Part shown: positions 29,890 through 42,182 of the stretch, in pieces
Layout: every line of letters begins with the position of its first letter
Position numbering within the stretch: position 1 is the first letter of the stretch
Assembly (NCBI GenBank): GCA_963575745.1
Contig: CAUYUJ010004703.1
Coordinates: 259,956-323,955, forward strand
Reading direction: 5' to 3'
Source: Prorocentrum cordatum
Lineage: Eukaryota; Sar; Dinophyceae; Prorocentrales; Prorocentraceae
DNA: 64,000 bases
The notes under the pieces: generated by a model
The model's input: the letters and a program-made list of their open reading frames with translations, nothing else
Told to the model about the DNA's origin: nothing
The model's database searches: none
Position numbers and translations under genes: made by a program

Positions 29890-30169
29890 CCTGTCGCAGT
29901 GCTGGATCAAGGCAGAGGCAGACACTCTGGGCGGGGGAGGCGGGGGGTGAGCTTGGGCGGGCGGGGGAGAGGCAGACTTCGTCGTGCCCAGGCGCGAGGG
30001 CCCCCTCTGAGGGTTGCGTGCCCATGGGGGTGCTCGCCAGGCCAGTGCAGTTCGGGCTGTGAGCCCTGTTTCGGCTCGCATCGTAAATGGTTGGGTTTCG
30101 AAGGAACCTTTTCAGAGTACATTCTGAATTAACAAGGTAGTTTAGCCTGCGTTCAGACAGGGACTCCAT

Positions 30170-30262
30170 GAGATTCTGCTCTGCTCTGCTCCTCATCATC
30201 ATCGTCAGCATCATCCTCGTCATTATCATCATCCTCATCCTGATCCTGATCCTGATCCTCAT
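30170..30262 (+). repeat. CATC/CCTGAT microsatellite
   Basis: Short CATCATCATC and CTGATCCTGATC runs. Confidence 0.8.
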
Positions 30263-30479
30263 TCGGGGGACGTCAGACTCGGGTAAGGGGGACTGGGGTT
30301 GTCCTGACGGGGCCATCACAAAAATGACGAGACACAGTCTGAAATTTGACGCGAACTCCCGCTGCTAACATCCCACGACAAATGGACCGTCAAATCCAAG
30401 ACGAGCTTGTCAAATAACGTCGGCAAACACGAGTTCCGGCATACTCGAGTCTTACGTTTCCCCGACTCATCCTAACCCT

Positions 30480-30579
30480 CCTCCTCCTCATCATCATCAT
30501 TCTCGTCCTCAGTATCATAATCATCATTAACATCATCATCATCATCATGAACAACAACGTCTGCATCATCATTAACAGA

Positions 30580-30623
<44 letters not shown>

Positions 30624-30676
30624 CATCCTCATCCTCATCCTCATCCTCATCCTCATCCTCATCCTCATCCTCATCC

Positions 30677-30750
<74 letters not shown>

Positions 30751-30775
30751 GTCATCATCATCATCATCATCACCA
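30480..30775 (+). repeat. (CAT)n/(CATCCT)n microsatellite
   Basis: Nearly 300 bases. CAT triplets flank a central run of CCTCAT hexamers (30615-30680). Frames read poly-Ile, poly-Met or poly-Asp and are not genes. Confidence 0.95.
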
Positions 30776-31273
30776 CCCTCACCATCATCATCACGGCTCC
30801 CCCAAACCTGGGGACACGAGGTGTCACACGATGGCGGCCTTCCGTGCCCCCTCGAACAGTCGCCAACCAGAATGCTGGGCTGGCACGGCGTTGAGACGAG
30901 CCACATGCAACTGGATATCACCACCGGAGCCCGAGACCCCATCTCCCAGAGCCATCTGTAGAGCCGGATCGATCTGCGTGGGCCCCGAGGCCCGAACCTC
31001 GGCGACAACGCACGCTGTGAACAAAAACTGCCACGCCAGGATCTCAGGGCACGACGTCGCCCACACAGCGCCGACGACGGTCGCGACGGCGGCGCGCGGC
31101 GCTGCCCACGTGGCGGCGGCGCCCGGCGGCCGCCGATGTCCCGCAGCGGGAGCTCACGCAGCACTTGCGCCTGCTCATCGGGCGTCAGCCTTGGGGCGGG
31201 GGGGCACCCCGCCGCGGCGCGGGGGCGGATCCACTTGGCGGTCCCGAGACGGTGCGGTGACAGGCCTGGGCTT

Positions 31274-31412
31274 GCCATCGGGCGTGCAGTCCCTGTGTGC
31301 TGTTTGGTCGCGTACGCGCCGTGTGCCTCGAGAAGGTCCAAACTGCTCCTGGATGGTCCAAACTTTCTGGCGCCGGCCTCGCCGAGAGAACTGCACACGC
31401 CCGAGCAATGCC
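31274..31412. mobile_element. Short inverted-repeat element M4, copy 3 (diverged)
   Basis: GCCATCGGGCGTGCAGTCCC at the left and GCACACGCCCGAGCAATGCC at the right. The interior follows the same plan as 24052 and 26774. Confidence 0.55.
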
Positions 31413-31449
31413 AAGTGGGAGAAAAGACTGCCTCAACAAACTTTCGAAA

Positions 31450-31575
31450 CACCGCACGGATTTCTTGGATCGGCGCTGGGCCCCCCCCCTGGCGGCGCCT
31501 CCCGCGCCACCCTTGGCGCGCTCCACGCGCCAAGGAAAGGGGTCCAGCGCCGATCCCAGAAAACCGCGCGGAGCT
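31450..31575. repeat. Inverted repeat (hairpin) around GATCGGCGCTGG
   Basis: GGATTTCTTGGATCGGCGCT then GG at 31459 pairs with CCAGCGCCGATCCCAGAAAA at 31536-31560. Inner arms GGCGCG..CGCGCC extend it. Confidence 0.75.
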
Positions 31576-31599
31576 CGGAAAAAATGTACTTCCATTATG

Positions 31600-32860
31600 A
31601 CTTCTTCGAAAACCGTGCGGAGGCCTTGGAATCCACAAAAGACCTCACAGAACAGTTCGTCACCGTGCGGATCTGGGCCCTGACCCCAGTCGCCCGAGAC
31701 GTCCTCAGAGAGCGCGCGAACTCCAAACCCGTGCGGTCATCCCAAATCCCCACTAATCCATTGTAAAACGAAGCCAGGACGGGGACAATGCGGGACCGGG
31801 ACATGTCGGGGATATGTCAGATGCGCCGATTCTGGAAGATGTGTCGGACGCCGAGGCTGTTCTAGAGCGCTCTGGAACGCTCTGGGAGCGGTCAAGGACA
31901 CGCGATATTTTGACTTTTGTTCGGTACTCTGTCCCAAGAGCCAGCTGTCATCCCGAATTATTTTTGTTCTGGTCCTGGGGTCCAGCGAGAGCCTGCGGAG
32001 GCAGAAAAACGGCCAAGAACCTTCAGCCGTATTTTTTGTACGACGCGAAGATGTCTGGGCTTTGAGCGACGCGTCCTGGTCCTAGGGAACAAAAGAACGC
32101 ACACACCACCACCACCTGTAGGATGGAGGCAGACGGTCGTCGGGGTGGAGACGGTGTATGTATGTCACACCATGTCGGGCCCTCACGCAGGATATCGTGC
32201 ACACCCGTATCCCGCACACCAGCTCATCCAGAATCCTCCTAAGGGGTGTTGGTGGTGGTACGCTTCCTGCTCCCAAAATCCTGGCCCGCGCGACAGGGGC
32301 GCACCGCCGGGAAAGCATCCACACCCGCAGCTGCCGGGGACCCGCCATCTACGTTGCCTGAGGGACCTCGCGCTCAGGTCCCCATCACTCAGGACACCAT
32401 CTTTGAACTACCGGCAGCAAACATGCACATCCGCATCGTTCCGCCCCACTGCCTCGTCCAAACCGGCCCTGTCCCCGTAAAGAATACAGCGACGCGCGTG
32501 CTAGGCGTACGCTTGGGTTCTAGCCGACTGCGCAATCGTTGTCAGCAGGCCTTGCGCTAATCCGCGAAGCCGAGATACCCACGGACTGCCTTCCCAGGTG
32601 AAGGTTGCCCCTGTCGCGCAGGAGGTGGTGGGCCCTCGGGGGGATAGACTCGAGATCTGCGGGCGGGCGCGGGGCCGTGCGAGATCGGCATGCGACGCGC
32701 CCGAAATTTCCGAGTGCGCACTATACTGCGCAAATGACGTCGCTGCCACGATGGCCGAGGAAGGCCCCACGGGCCCCGGGCCGCCACGCCGCCACGGGTG
32801 CCGCACCCGCGGCCGCCGCCGCCCTCGTGACGCTAGCCGCGGGGGTCGTCGTAGTGGTCG
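31600..32860. other. No gene or clear repeat seen
   Basis: Mixed-composition sequence; frames are short and not convincing. A GCC-rich patch is at 32800-32830. Confidence 0.45.
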
Positions 32861-32879
32861 TGGTGGTGGTGGTCTGGTT

Positions 32880-33930
32880 GTCACGTTTGTCCCATTCTGG
32901 GGCGTTTGGGACCCACGTATCGTCGCGCTTGTCCCGCGCTGGAGCGTTGAGAATCCACTGATTGTCACGCGTGTCTCTCTACGGGGCGCTGGGAACCCAT
33001 GTGTCTCCGCGCCAGTCCCGCTCTGAGGCGCCAATGACCCGCATGTGGTCCCGCTTGTCCCGCGCTGGGGCGTCAGACACCCGTGTGCTCTCACGCGTGT
33101 CCCGCTCGGGACCATTGGGAACCTACAAATGCTCACGCTCATCCCGCTCTGGGGCGGTGGGAACCCTTGTGTTTTCACGCTTGTCTCGAACTGGGGCCTT
33201 AAGAACCCACGTTATTTTACGCTTGCCCCCCTCGCGGGCGTTAGGACCTCGTATGGATTCACGCTGGCCCCGCTCTGAGGCGTCGGGCACTCACGTGTTT
33301 AACGTTTGTCCCATCCTGAGGCGTGAGGAGCCAACGCGTTTTTAGGCTTGTCACGTCCTGGGACGTTTGGGAACCCAAATGCGTTTGCACCACCCTGGGG
33401 CGTTAGGAACCTACGTGTGTTCACGCTTGTCCCGCTGTGGGGCGTTCGGAACCCATATGATTGCACGGCACGCTTATCCTGCCATGGGGCGTTCGGAACC
33501 CACGTGTTTTCACGTTTGTCCCACTCTGGGGCGTTAGGAACGCATGTGTTTTCTCGTTTGTCCCGCTCTAGGGGGTCAGGAACCCACGTGTGTTCACGCG
33601 TGTCCCGCGCTGGAGCGTTCGGAGCCCACGTGTTGTCACACCAGTTCCGCCCTGGGGCGCTAGAAACCTACATGATTTCACGCTTGTCCCGCCCTGGGGC
33701 GTTCGGAGCCCAACTGTTTGTACGTTTTTTTTTCCAGCTCTGAAGCGTTCGCAACCCACGTGTTTCAATATTGTCCGCTCTGAGGCGTCAAGAACCAACA
33801 TGGTGTCACGCCTGTCTCGCTCTTGTGTGTTAGGAACCCAAATGTGTTCAAGCTTGTCCCGCAATGGGGCGTTAGGAGCCCACGGGTTTTGTCGCGCTTC
33901 CGCATTCCCCAAACCACCTGAGCATCCTGG
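32880..33930 (+). repeat. 42-bp tandem array (about 25 units)
   Basis: Units of the form TCACGCTTGTCCCGCTCTGG then GGCGTTAGGAACCCACGTGT. Because 42 is a multiple of three, frames stay open and read 14-residue repeats (for example SRLSRSGALGTHVF). Units vary by substitutions and small indels. Whether it is translated is unknown. Confidence 0.85.
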
Positions 33931-33939
33931 GGCACCGAC

Positions 33940-34110
33940 GCCCCGTAAGTCTTGCACAACAAGCGCTTCGCTCGAGACATCCTCAAAGTTTCTTCGCGCA
34001 GGGCGCGCCATCATACAGCGGGCGCGCAACAATTAAACATTTGCGAATTTGCTGTAATTTTTTACGGCCCCAAGACCCCGATATTTATCACGGACTGCGC
34101 AAAGCGTTCC
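33940..34110 (+). repeat. Decayed tail of a composite block
   Basis: Contains AAGCGCTTCGCTCGAGACAT and CCCCGATATTTATCACGG, which are the 29-bp unit and the pre-terminal module of the composite blocks. Confidence 0.6.
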
Positions 34111-34231
34111 GCTCGTAGTTTGTGCTTTTGCAACGAAAGCCGAGAGTCTGCGAACACAATTATTAATCGAGGATCCGAGATGGGGGGACACACTGTCATC
34201 GAGCTGGCACGCGCGAACCGCATTTCAGAGA

Positions 34232-34780
34232 CATGATCGACCCACGCACCCGGGAAAGGGATTGCAAACTGCGAGGCATGGAAACGTCTGTGAGGACCTC
34301 GATTGCACCTGCAATTGGGCGATGGGAAGTGGCAATGCTGAAGATATCGATGGTGATGATACTGTGCCAGGAGCTGTGCGCTGCTCCGCTGCGCTGTGCT
34401 GTGCCGCACAGTGTCGTGCCAAGGGACGCGCTAAGGGACGAGACACGCGACGCGCCGCGGGACCTGCCAGGGGGACGCGCCGCAGAACGTGCAAAAAAGG
34501 ACGCGCCAGGGCATGGGAGCGCACCGCAGGACAAGCCAAGGGGACGCGCTACGGAACGTGCCAGCAGACGCGCCGCGCGACGTGCCAGGGGGACGCGCCG
34601 CGCGACGTGCCAGGGGGACGCGCCACGGGACGCGCCACGGAACGTGCCAAGGAACGTGCCAGGCGACGCGCCACGGGACGTGCCAGGGAACGCGTCAGGG
34701 AGCGTGCCATGGGACGTGCCACGGGATTCGCCAGAGACGCGCCCAGGGACGCGCCGCGGAAAGAACTGGAGCCTCCTAGG
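34232..34780 (+). mobile_element. Composite block A (old, incomplete)
   Basis: Starts CATGATCGACCCACGCACCC then GGGAAAGGG. It continues with a diverged ATATCGATGGTGATGATACT module and an array of GGGACGTGCC / GGGACGCGCC units (34430-34760). No CCCTTTCCGGGAA end was found. Confidence 0.65.
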
Positions 34781-34789
34781 ATCTTCGCT

Positions 34790-35010
34790 CCTGCGCTCCC
34801 AGGGCCAAGACCCCTTTTAAATTACGCTGGGTTCTCGCTCCCAGGACAACGATCCCTCATACATTACTCTGGGTTCGCGCCCCTCGGGCGAAGATCCTCT
34901 GCAAATTACGCGGGACTCACGCTCCCAGGGCCACGGTTCCCCGAAGTTACGGGGGCACCCGCGCCACCAGGGCCGCGGCCCCTAGGAATCGGGCTGCGCC
35001 CGCGCTCCTC
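34790..35010 (+). repeat. Second, unrelated 42-bp tandem array (five units)
   Basis: CTCCCAGGGCCAAGACCCCT and following bases; reads a 14-residue repeat (LPGPRPLLNYAGFS). It differs in sequence from the 32.9-33.9 kb array but has the same period. Confidence 0.8.
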
Positions 35011-37560
35011 GGGCCACGATCCCGAGGAACGCCGGTCCAGCAATTTTGCGGTTGGGGTTATGGCCCCCAGGGGCCCCCAGGCGACGTCCCGAAGCTATAG
35101 CGCGTCAGAGTGCGCTGCCCAAATCACTCCAAAGGCAAGAGGTGCGAGGTGCCTGCCAGGGGCCACGTGCTGGAACTTGCAGTCGTCGAACTTGCCTCCA
35201 CACTCAGGGAGCACTGAGAGGAGAATGTGCGAGGCGAAGACACAGAACATCATACATCACTGCGAATGCTACCGCATTGTCTTGAATCGCCTGCCTTGCC
35301 TGTCGATGGTTACTCCGTGGCATCAGGCTCGCGCTGAAATTCAATGAACATGAACAAAGCCAAACCGTGGAAACCTGGAACCGAAACTACTGGTTTCCCC
35401 ACCTGCCAGCCCATGCTGGCATCGCATGACAGTGAGCTGAATTATAGATCTCGCTCAACGCCTACATCAACCAGTGGCACGCATGCCCTGGCTCATGCGA
35501 GGGTGACGCGGAGGGGAAGTCTTTTGGGGATCTTTCCTGAGGCTCTCTTGGCGTCTCCTCGGACCGCTCGGGGCCCGTCTGCGGGGCCTGGGGCGAGATG
35601 GCCAGGGAGGCGGACGACGAACGACAGCGAACATCAATGGGCTCCGAGCTCTGGGGCTATCCTGGAGCTAACTATCTCGGGGTTTCTTTGGGCCGCTCGG
35701 GACAGTATGCGGTGCTGGGGGTCAGGGAGGTCCGAGATTGCCAGGAATCGGATCGGACGTCAGGGGGGTTGGGAAAGGAGGGGTTAACGAACTTGGTCAG
35801 GTCGCTGATTTTCCCAACGCCGGAGGCGCCAATGTTTTGAGGAGACCCCCTGGCGGCGGAGACAACACCAACTGCATGCAGAAGATGTCGCATCCCCCTC
35901 TTTTTCATTATCCCGTCTTGCGTCCGACCCGGAGGCCAGCGGACAACGACGACCGAAGACGTAAGTGAAGGCCACCGCACTTTAGAGCGCTGCGACGCAG
36001 GAGAATCCAGGCTGCCGGCAGGGGGCCGCAAGGCTCCAGACTCTGAGCCTCGCGGTCAGGCCTCCTCAGCTGCGACCACGTGGACACAGGGCGGCGTTGC
36101 CCAGATGCTCCAAGCGGCTTCATGAGATAGCGCATCGTCATGCACACCGCCAAAGCATGGATACACATCGATCTGCAGACGTGGGTGTAAATATGAAGTC
36201 GGAAGGAATTGAAAGCATACAGGGTTTCCGCCCCCCACTGCAGAGGAAGGAGAAAGGACTACCACCCGATGATTGAAGTACGGAGGCACCTATAGTAGAT
36301 TGCAATATACCTACTTTCACTACCACCGACGGGTATGGACATGTTCGCCGCTCATGACTCTGTCCTCATCCACCCGCCAACTGATCTCGCGCTTTGCGCC
36401 GCGCGAAGCGCGCAGCACGGTTTCGCGTGTTCGCCCCCGCTTCGCATAGTTAAGCAAACCTCTTCGCCAGGCCATGAACAGCGATCATCGTGTGGCCACC
36501 CTGGTGACTCAGGGATCCGACGCAGCAGCATGCAATCATACGCGAGGTGTTTGTTATCCTTCCCCCGACCGCCTCCTCCTCCTCCCTTTCCTCCCGTCAC
36601 CTGCCAAAGCGGTTGCCGAGGCCAGCCAGGGGGAGATGAGACGCCCACGGGATTGGGCGCTTGCCTTGCCATTGTGCCCGATCAGCTTGCCCCGCGCGCA
36701 AGTGCAGCATCTGCGCATCGAGAAGCAACGGCGCGTTCAATGGTTGGCTGTCCGGTTGCAGCAACAAGCGCTGATTTGTGTTCGGGACGACTGGGTGGCG
36801 AGTCTAAGGCTCAAAGCTGCATAGAGTGGTGGCGCCGGTCCTATCTTGTGAGAAACTGCATCTCCTCGCTATCCTGGCAACCAATGCGTCGCCGCTTGCG
36901 CTGAGGAGCAACGTTGCAACGTCGCCCTCCCAGGGCCCCCAGGGGGCCGCAGCGGCCGTGTCGGGGACGGCTCTGGGGGGCATGAGAATTGCTCGAGAGC
37001 ATTTTTGGGCGTGCCGCCACCACGGCCAGATGCGCCTGAACACAGCAAACATAACCTTACCTAGCTGGGGCGGTTTGCGGACACCTTGGCCAGGTAGGGG
37101 TATGTTTCTGAGTTTTCATTGCATGCTCAGACCAAGCTGGGGTGATTCTCGGAGGGCCGTCCAAGGGGGGCGCGGCCTCTGAGGACCTCGCCCAGCGTTC
37201 TAAGTTATCGAAGCCTCTGCATCGAGCAACTCACGATTGGGCGGTTGTCGCGCATCGACGTTCGCGCCAGAATTGCTCGCATGCGCCTCCGAGGGCGCGT
37301 CGACCCCCCAACGACTGGATATGTGCCTCTGGAGGCGCTCCTCCGAACTAACTGGTCTAGTTCGGACCAAATCGGAGTCGGCCACTCCGCCGATTCGAAC
37401 GCACGCGCAATCGATGCCACCATGTGCCTGGAGAATACAGCATCCTGTCATGTTCAATCGGCTGCCGCATCTACACTTGTCCAGCCGGCGTCAGCTGCGA
37501 CGAGTCGACCCCGCCCCGCCCCTTGCCACCCCGAGGTAAGGGGACGCGTATTTGTCTCGC
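35010..37560. other. No supported gene
   Basis: About 2.5 kb of moderately GC-rich sequence. Frames of 60-190 codons occur on both strands but none has recognisable motifs or clear coding bias, and no strong repeats stand out. Confidence 0.45.
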
Positions 37561-37564
37561 TCGA

Positions 37565-37605
37565 GACTCTCTCTCTCTCTCTCTTTCTTTCTCTCTCTCT
37601 CCCCG
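37565..37605 (+). repeat. (CT)n microsatellite
   Basis: CTCTCTCTCTCTCTTTCTTT and continuing CT pairs. Confidence 0.9.
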
Positions 37606-37839
37606 TTGCTCCAGGGGCCGAGCCAGCAGCGCACGCGTTTCCCGTGCTGCTCGCGCGCTTCTTCAGCAGGCAGTCGGGTGGGCCCGAGGCCTCTGCCACC
37701 CCCCTTCGGCGACGACGCCTCAATTCCGCGACGTGGGCCCCTGGGGATCTCGACCTCCTCCCGGAGACCAGCTCTTCACACGGAGTCGCTCTCGATGGTC
37801 CTGGGGCCAGGGAATGCCCCCCCAAAAGGTTGTGGATAC

Positions 37840-38030
37840 CCTGACAACGGACACTCTAACAACCCGATCACTGAATCAAGAATGTGTTGAAAGTGTGTGC
37901 AACATGTTCTGAAAATGTTCCAAACATGTTTTACATATTAAAAAAGTTTGAACCAAGTTAGACATCTGGAAATTATGCGGCAACATGCTTCCTCTCCATT
38001 GATCGACGTCCACAACCCAAACTTCGGCCG
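37840..38030. repeat. Dispersed repeat R1, copy 2
   Basis: Shares with 12245-12480 the order CACTCTAACAACCCGATCAC, AACATGTTTTACA, CATCTGGAAATTAT, GGCAACATGCTTCC, GATCGACGTCCACAACCC. Confidence 0.7.
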
Positions 38031-38144
38031 TCGCCCGCTTCGAGTCGGCTGGATCCGAGGGCAGGCTGTCCGAGGCCATCCGATGCCCCCCCCCGGGCGC
38101 GTCACTGGGACCCCAGGGCGACGAGATGACCAGGAGGAAAATGA

Positions 38145-38410
38145 CAAGGAAGAGGAGGAGGAGGAGGAGGAGGAGGAGGTGAGGAGGGGGATGTGGAGGA
38201 AAAGGATCAGGAAGGGGGGGGGGCAAGGCCATGCGGAGTTCCCCTGGCGGGCGGAGGCGCAGGAGCCCCGGAAGTAGCGGAAACAGATTGCGTTCCTGCG
38301 CGGCAGGCGTGGGGCAGGACACTTCCCCTTCCCCCTGCCCCTCCTCATCCTCCTCATCTTCCTCCTCCTCCTCCTCCTCCTCCTCCTCCTCCTCCTCCTC
38401 CTCCTCCCTT
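38145..38410 (+). repeat. GGA tract (38145-38180) and CTC tract (38340-38408)
   Basis: Two complementary trinucleotide tracts about 160 bases apart, able to pair with each other. Confidence 0.85.
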
Positions 38411-38723
38411 GTCGCCCTCCTCATCCCCCTCCTCCTCTGTCCCCCTCCCCCTTTGCGAGCAACCACATACAACCCCTCCATGAGCAGCAACGCATGTGCA
38501 AATCCTTCCTCCTTCTGTCGTTCCCTTCCTCGCCCTTTTAATCCCACCAGCCCTCTGGGCGTGGCTGGTCTAACGATGTTTTTCTTTCCTCTTCCACAAG
38601 AACCCTCTTCCCTTTCGGGGAGGGGTTTATCACTGTTCCCTATAAATTTACACCCCTCCCCCAGGCGACTGGAAGCCAACCCAGATCCATTCGGGCACCC
38701 CCCCACCATCCCTTGTAAAAAAA

Positions 38724-40116
38724 CATGATCGACCCACGAACTCGGAAAGGAATATAGAAATGTAACGCATGGCAACGTTTTCAAAGACACCTGATTGGGT
38801 GACGGGCAAATGCAACGCTGAATGATCGATCTTGATGTACCCTGCCGAGGACTGTGCTGTGCTGCACCGTGCTGCATTGCGATGTGCCATGCTGCGATTG
38901 TGCTCCACAGCGTCGTGGATCGAGTCCTCCTTTGCATCCGAGTCCTGACCGAACGGATCTGGATCTTAAGCTCGCGCTGCCTGAACACATAGTAGCTGCC
39001 CAAGAGCTAATTGACAAGGGGGCATGCCAGGAGGACGGGCCGAGAAACGTCCCAAGGGACGCGCCAGGCGACGTGCCAGGGGACGTGCCATGGGGTCGCA
39101 CCGCGGGACGTGCCAAGGGGACGCGCTACGGGACGTGCCAGGGGACGCGCCGCGCGACGTGCCAGGGGACGCGCCGCGCGACGTGCCAGGAGGACGCGCC
39201 ACGGGACGCCCCACGGAACGTGCCAAGGTGCAATGCTGAACATATCGATCTTGATGTACCGTGCCGACGGCTGTGCTGTGCTGGGCCGTGCTGAACTGCG
39301 ATGTGCCATGCCGCGATTGTGCTCTGTATAGCGTTGTGGATCGAGTCCTGAGCAGACGGTAGCTGCCCCAGAACTAATCGACAGGGGGACATGCCAGGAG
39401 GACGCGCCGCGGAACGTCCCAAGGGACGCGCCAAGCGACGTGCCAGGGGACGTGCCATGGGCACGCACCGCGGGACGTGCCAAGGGGACGCGCTACGAAA
39501 CGTGCTGGGGACAAGCGTTTTGCTCGAGACATCCTGTCAAAACCCTCATGCTAGACATCCGCCTGAGCGACCTGGACACGTGAAAACACGCGCTCCGCTC
39601 AAGACGTGCTCAGCACATCCTCATGCTAGACATCCGCCTGGGCAACCTGGACACGTGCAAACAAGCGTCTCGATCGAGGCTTCCTCGACACATCCTCATG
39701 CTAGACATCCACCTGGGCGACCTGGACACGTGAAAACAAGCCTCTTGTTCGAGACAACCTCAACAAATCCTCATGCTAGACATCTGTCTGGGCAACCTGG
39801 AGGCGTGAAACCAAGCGTCTCGCTCGGGACATCCTGAAGACCTGGGCACGTGAAAACAAGCATTTCACTTCAGCGATCCTCTGAATTCAGGTCCCCAGGA
39901 GAGGACAAACTATAACACAAAACAAGCGTTTCGCTCGAGACATCCTCAACCAATTCTGAAAAACAAACGTTTCACTCGAGACATCCTCGAACATAACTTT
40001 GCCTGCCCTACGCGACCTCGTTATTTATCACAAAATAAATTCGCCGGCCCTACAGCCGTCAGAACCGGGGGTAAACACACTAAAAGAGAACCCTGGGCCC
40101 GAGCCCTTTCCGGGAA
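38724..40116 (+). mobile_element. Composite block B
   Basis: Start CATGATCGACCCACGAACTC, end GCCCTTTCCGGGAA. Modules in order: leader; a ~180-bp unit with CGATCTTGATGTACC and GATCGAGTCC (two copies, 38840 and 39240) alternating with GGACGTGCC/GGACGCGCC arrays; then TCCTCATGCTAGACATC units (39550-39800); then AAGCGTTTCGCTCGAGACAT units; then the TATTTATCAC pre-terminal module and the AAAGAGAACCCTGGG terminus. Its right side abuts a piece of MITE M2. Confidence 0.8.
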
Positions 40117-40117
40117 C

Positions 40118-40226
40118 TAGTCCGGGGACGATGTTTTTACTATTTTTGACCGTTTTGGAATATTTTTGGGGTGTGTATTATTTTCCATCGAAAACACCCC
40201 TGCAGGGGGACATGCCCGACCTGAGC
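40118..40226. mobile_element. MITE family M2, partial copy
   Basis: GACGATGTTTTTACTATTTT to CCCCTGCAGGGGGACATGCC then CGAC. Only one terminus remains; the other side is composite block B. Confidence 0.65.
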
Positions 40227-40404
40227 CTACCCCCAGGAGATTCCCCAGACCCCTCGAGCGATGTGCCAGACGCCCCCCCCCCCAGCGCGGGGCGGCACTC
40301 CGCTGCGCCCGCGTCGGCTTCTTCTGCGGCCGCTGCCCCGCCTGCGCCTGCGGCGGCCGGGGGCGAGGCGCCAGCAGGGCGGGCGAGGCGGATCGGGGTT
40401 AGGA

Positions 40405-40535
40405 GGCAACTACTGGGAGCTTTTCGTCGGAAGGATTAAAGAAGATTAAGCCCCACTGGGGGCTGTTACGCGGGAGAGGGCCTCGGATGAAGCCAGCGGG
40501 ATTAAGCGGGATTCAGCCGGATCAAACGGGATCGG
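40405..40535 (+). repeat. Dispersed repeat R2, copy 2
   Basis: GGCAACTACTGGGAGCTTTT, AGCCCCACTGGGGGCTGTTA, then 10-bp GCGGGATTAA units. Confidence 0.8.
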
Positions 40536-40544
40536 GGGCTGGCG

Positions 40545-41383
40545 CGTCCCTCGGAGCTTTTGGCGGCGCGTCTTCTTAGCATGCCCCCCCCCGTGAATTA
40601 GCTCTTGGGCAGCTACTATGTGCTCAGGCAGCTCGAGCTTAAGATCCAGATCAGTTCGGTCAGGACTCGGATGCAAATGAGGACTCGATCCACAACGCTA
40701 TAGAGCACACTCGTCACGTGGCACATCGCAATTCAGCACGGCGCAGCACAGCACTGCCTTCGGCACGGTACATCAAGATCGATACATTCAGCATTGCAAC
40801 TTGGCCCCCTGGCACGTCGCGCGGCGCGTCCCCTGGCACGTCCCGTGGCACGTCCATTGGCACGTTCCGTAGCGCGTCCCCTTGGCACGTCCCGCGATGC
40901 GTCCCCGTGGCACGTCCCCTGGCACCTCGCTTGGTGCGTACCTTGGCACGTCCCGTGGCACGTCCATTGGCACGTTCCGTAGCGCGTCCCCTCGGCACGT
41001 CCCGCGGTGCGTCCCCATGGCACGTCCCCTGGCACGTCGCCTGACGCGTCCCTTGGAACTTTCGGCGGCGCGTCTTCCTAGCATGCCCCCCCCCGTGAAT
41101 TAGCTCTTGGGCGGCTTCTATGTGCTCAGACAGCTCGAGCTTAAGATCCAGATCAGTTCGGTCAGGACTCAGATGCAAAGGAGGACTCGATCCACAACGC
41201 TATACAGCACAATCGTCACGTGGCACATCGCAATGCAGCACGGCGCAGCACAGCACAGCCCTCGACACGGTACATCAAGATCGATACACTAAGCATCGCA
41301 TTTGCCCGTCGCCCAATCAAGTGTCTTTGAAACGTTGCCAAGTCTCACATTTCTATATTCCTTTCCGGGTTCGTGGGTCGATC
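40545..41383 (-). mobile_element. Composite block C, inverted and truncated
   Basis: On the minus strand it starts at 41383 with GATCGACCCACGAACCCGGA. Two ~190-bp CGATCTTGATGTACC units (41100-41290, 40600-40800) flank a GGACGTGCC array. It ends inside the array near 40545 without the standard terminus, next to R2. Confidence 0.8.
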
Positions 41384-41404
41384 TGCGCCACTCTTAGCTT
41401 AGCT

Positions 41405-41855
41405 TACCTTCACCTTAGCTTCGCCGAGCTTTAGCATAGCAGAGCACAGCAGAGCGTAGCAGAGCGTAACATAGCATAGCGCAGCACAGCATATCATAGC
41501 ATAGTCCAGCATAGCAAAGCATAGCATAGCGCAGCATAGCATAGCATAACACAGCGCAGCACAGTACAGCACAGCATAGCACCGCGCAGCATAGCATAGC
41601 ATGGCATATCAGAGCATATACTAGCGCCGCATAACATAACATAGCATAGCTTATCATAGCATAGCGCAGCTTAGCATGGCATATCATATCATAGCTTAGC
41701 ATAGCACAGCACATCATAACATATCATAGCATAGCATATCATAGCATATCATATCATAGCATAGCGCAGCATAGCATAGCATAGCATAGCATGGCATAAC
41801 ATAGCGCTGCATAGCATGGCATGGCATAGCAAAGCATAACATAGCAATTCATGCT
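41405..41855 (+). repeat. ATAGC/GCATAGCATAGC pentamer array
   Basis: About 450 bases of 5-bp units (ATAGC, with GCAGC, ATATC variants). Cys/Tyr/Leu/Met-rich minus-strand frames come from the repeat. Confidence 0.95.
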
Positions 41856-42182
41856 GCTTTCCTAGGGGCTCCAACTTCTAGGTAGGGTCGCACTGGGGTA
41901 ATTTTCATACCCAGTTCGGTTGTCCAAAGAAGATGGAGAAAAGCTTTGGGCACCCTGGGCAAGCGACACTTCTCAGCGAATCCTGAGATCCGACGTCACA
42001 AGAAATTGCAACATCGCGAAAACTCACGCCCAGAAACCTGGACCCTGGACCCCATCTTTCCGCGACACCTTTCGAGCCGCACCATTCCGTGATGGCCCCA
42101 GGGCCCGAAACCAAGCGAAAACGCCTGGTGCAACAGAACATGCAACGCGCCAATCTCAAGGTCAGCAACTGGATGGTACCTT

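Noticed and set aside
30480-30775. Poly-Asp, poly-Met and poly-Ile reading frames
   Set aside because: Simple consequences of the CAT/ATG/GAT microsatellite.
41399-41717. Cys/Tyr/Leu/Met-rich small proteins on the minus strand
   Set aside because: Read directly from ATAGC pentamers.
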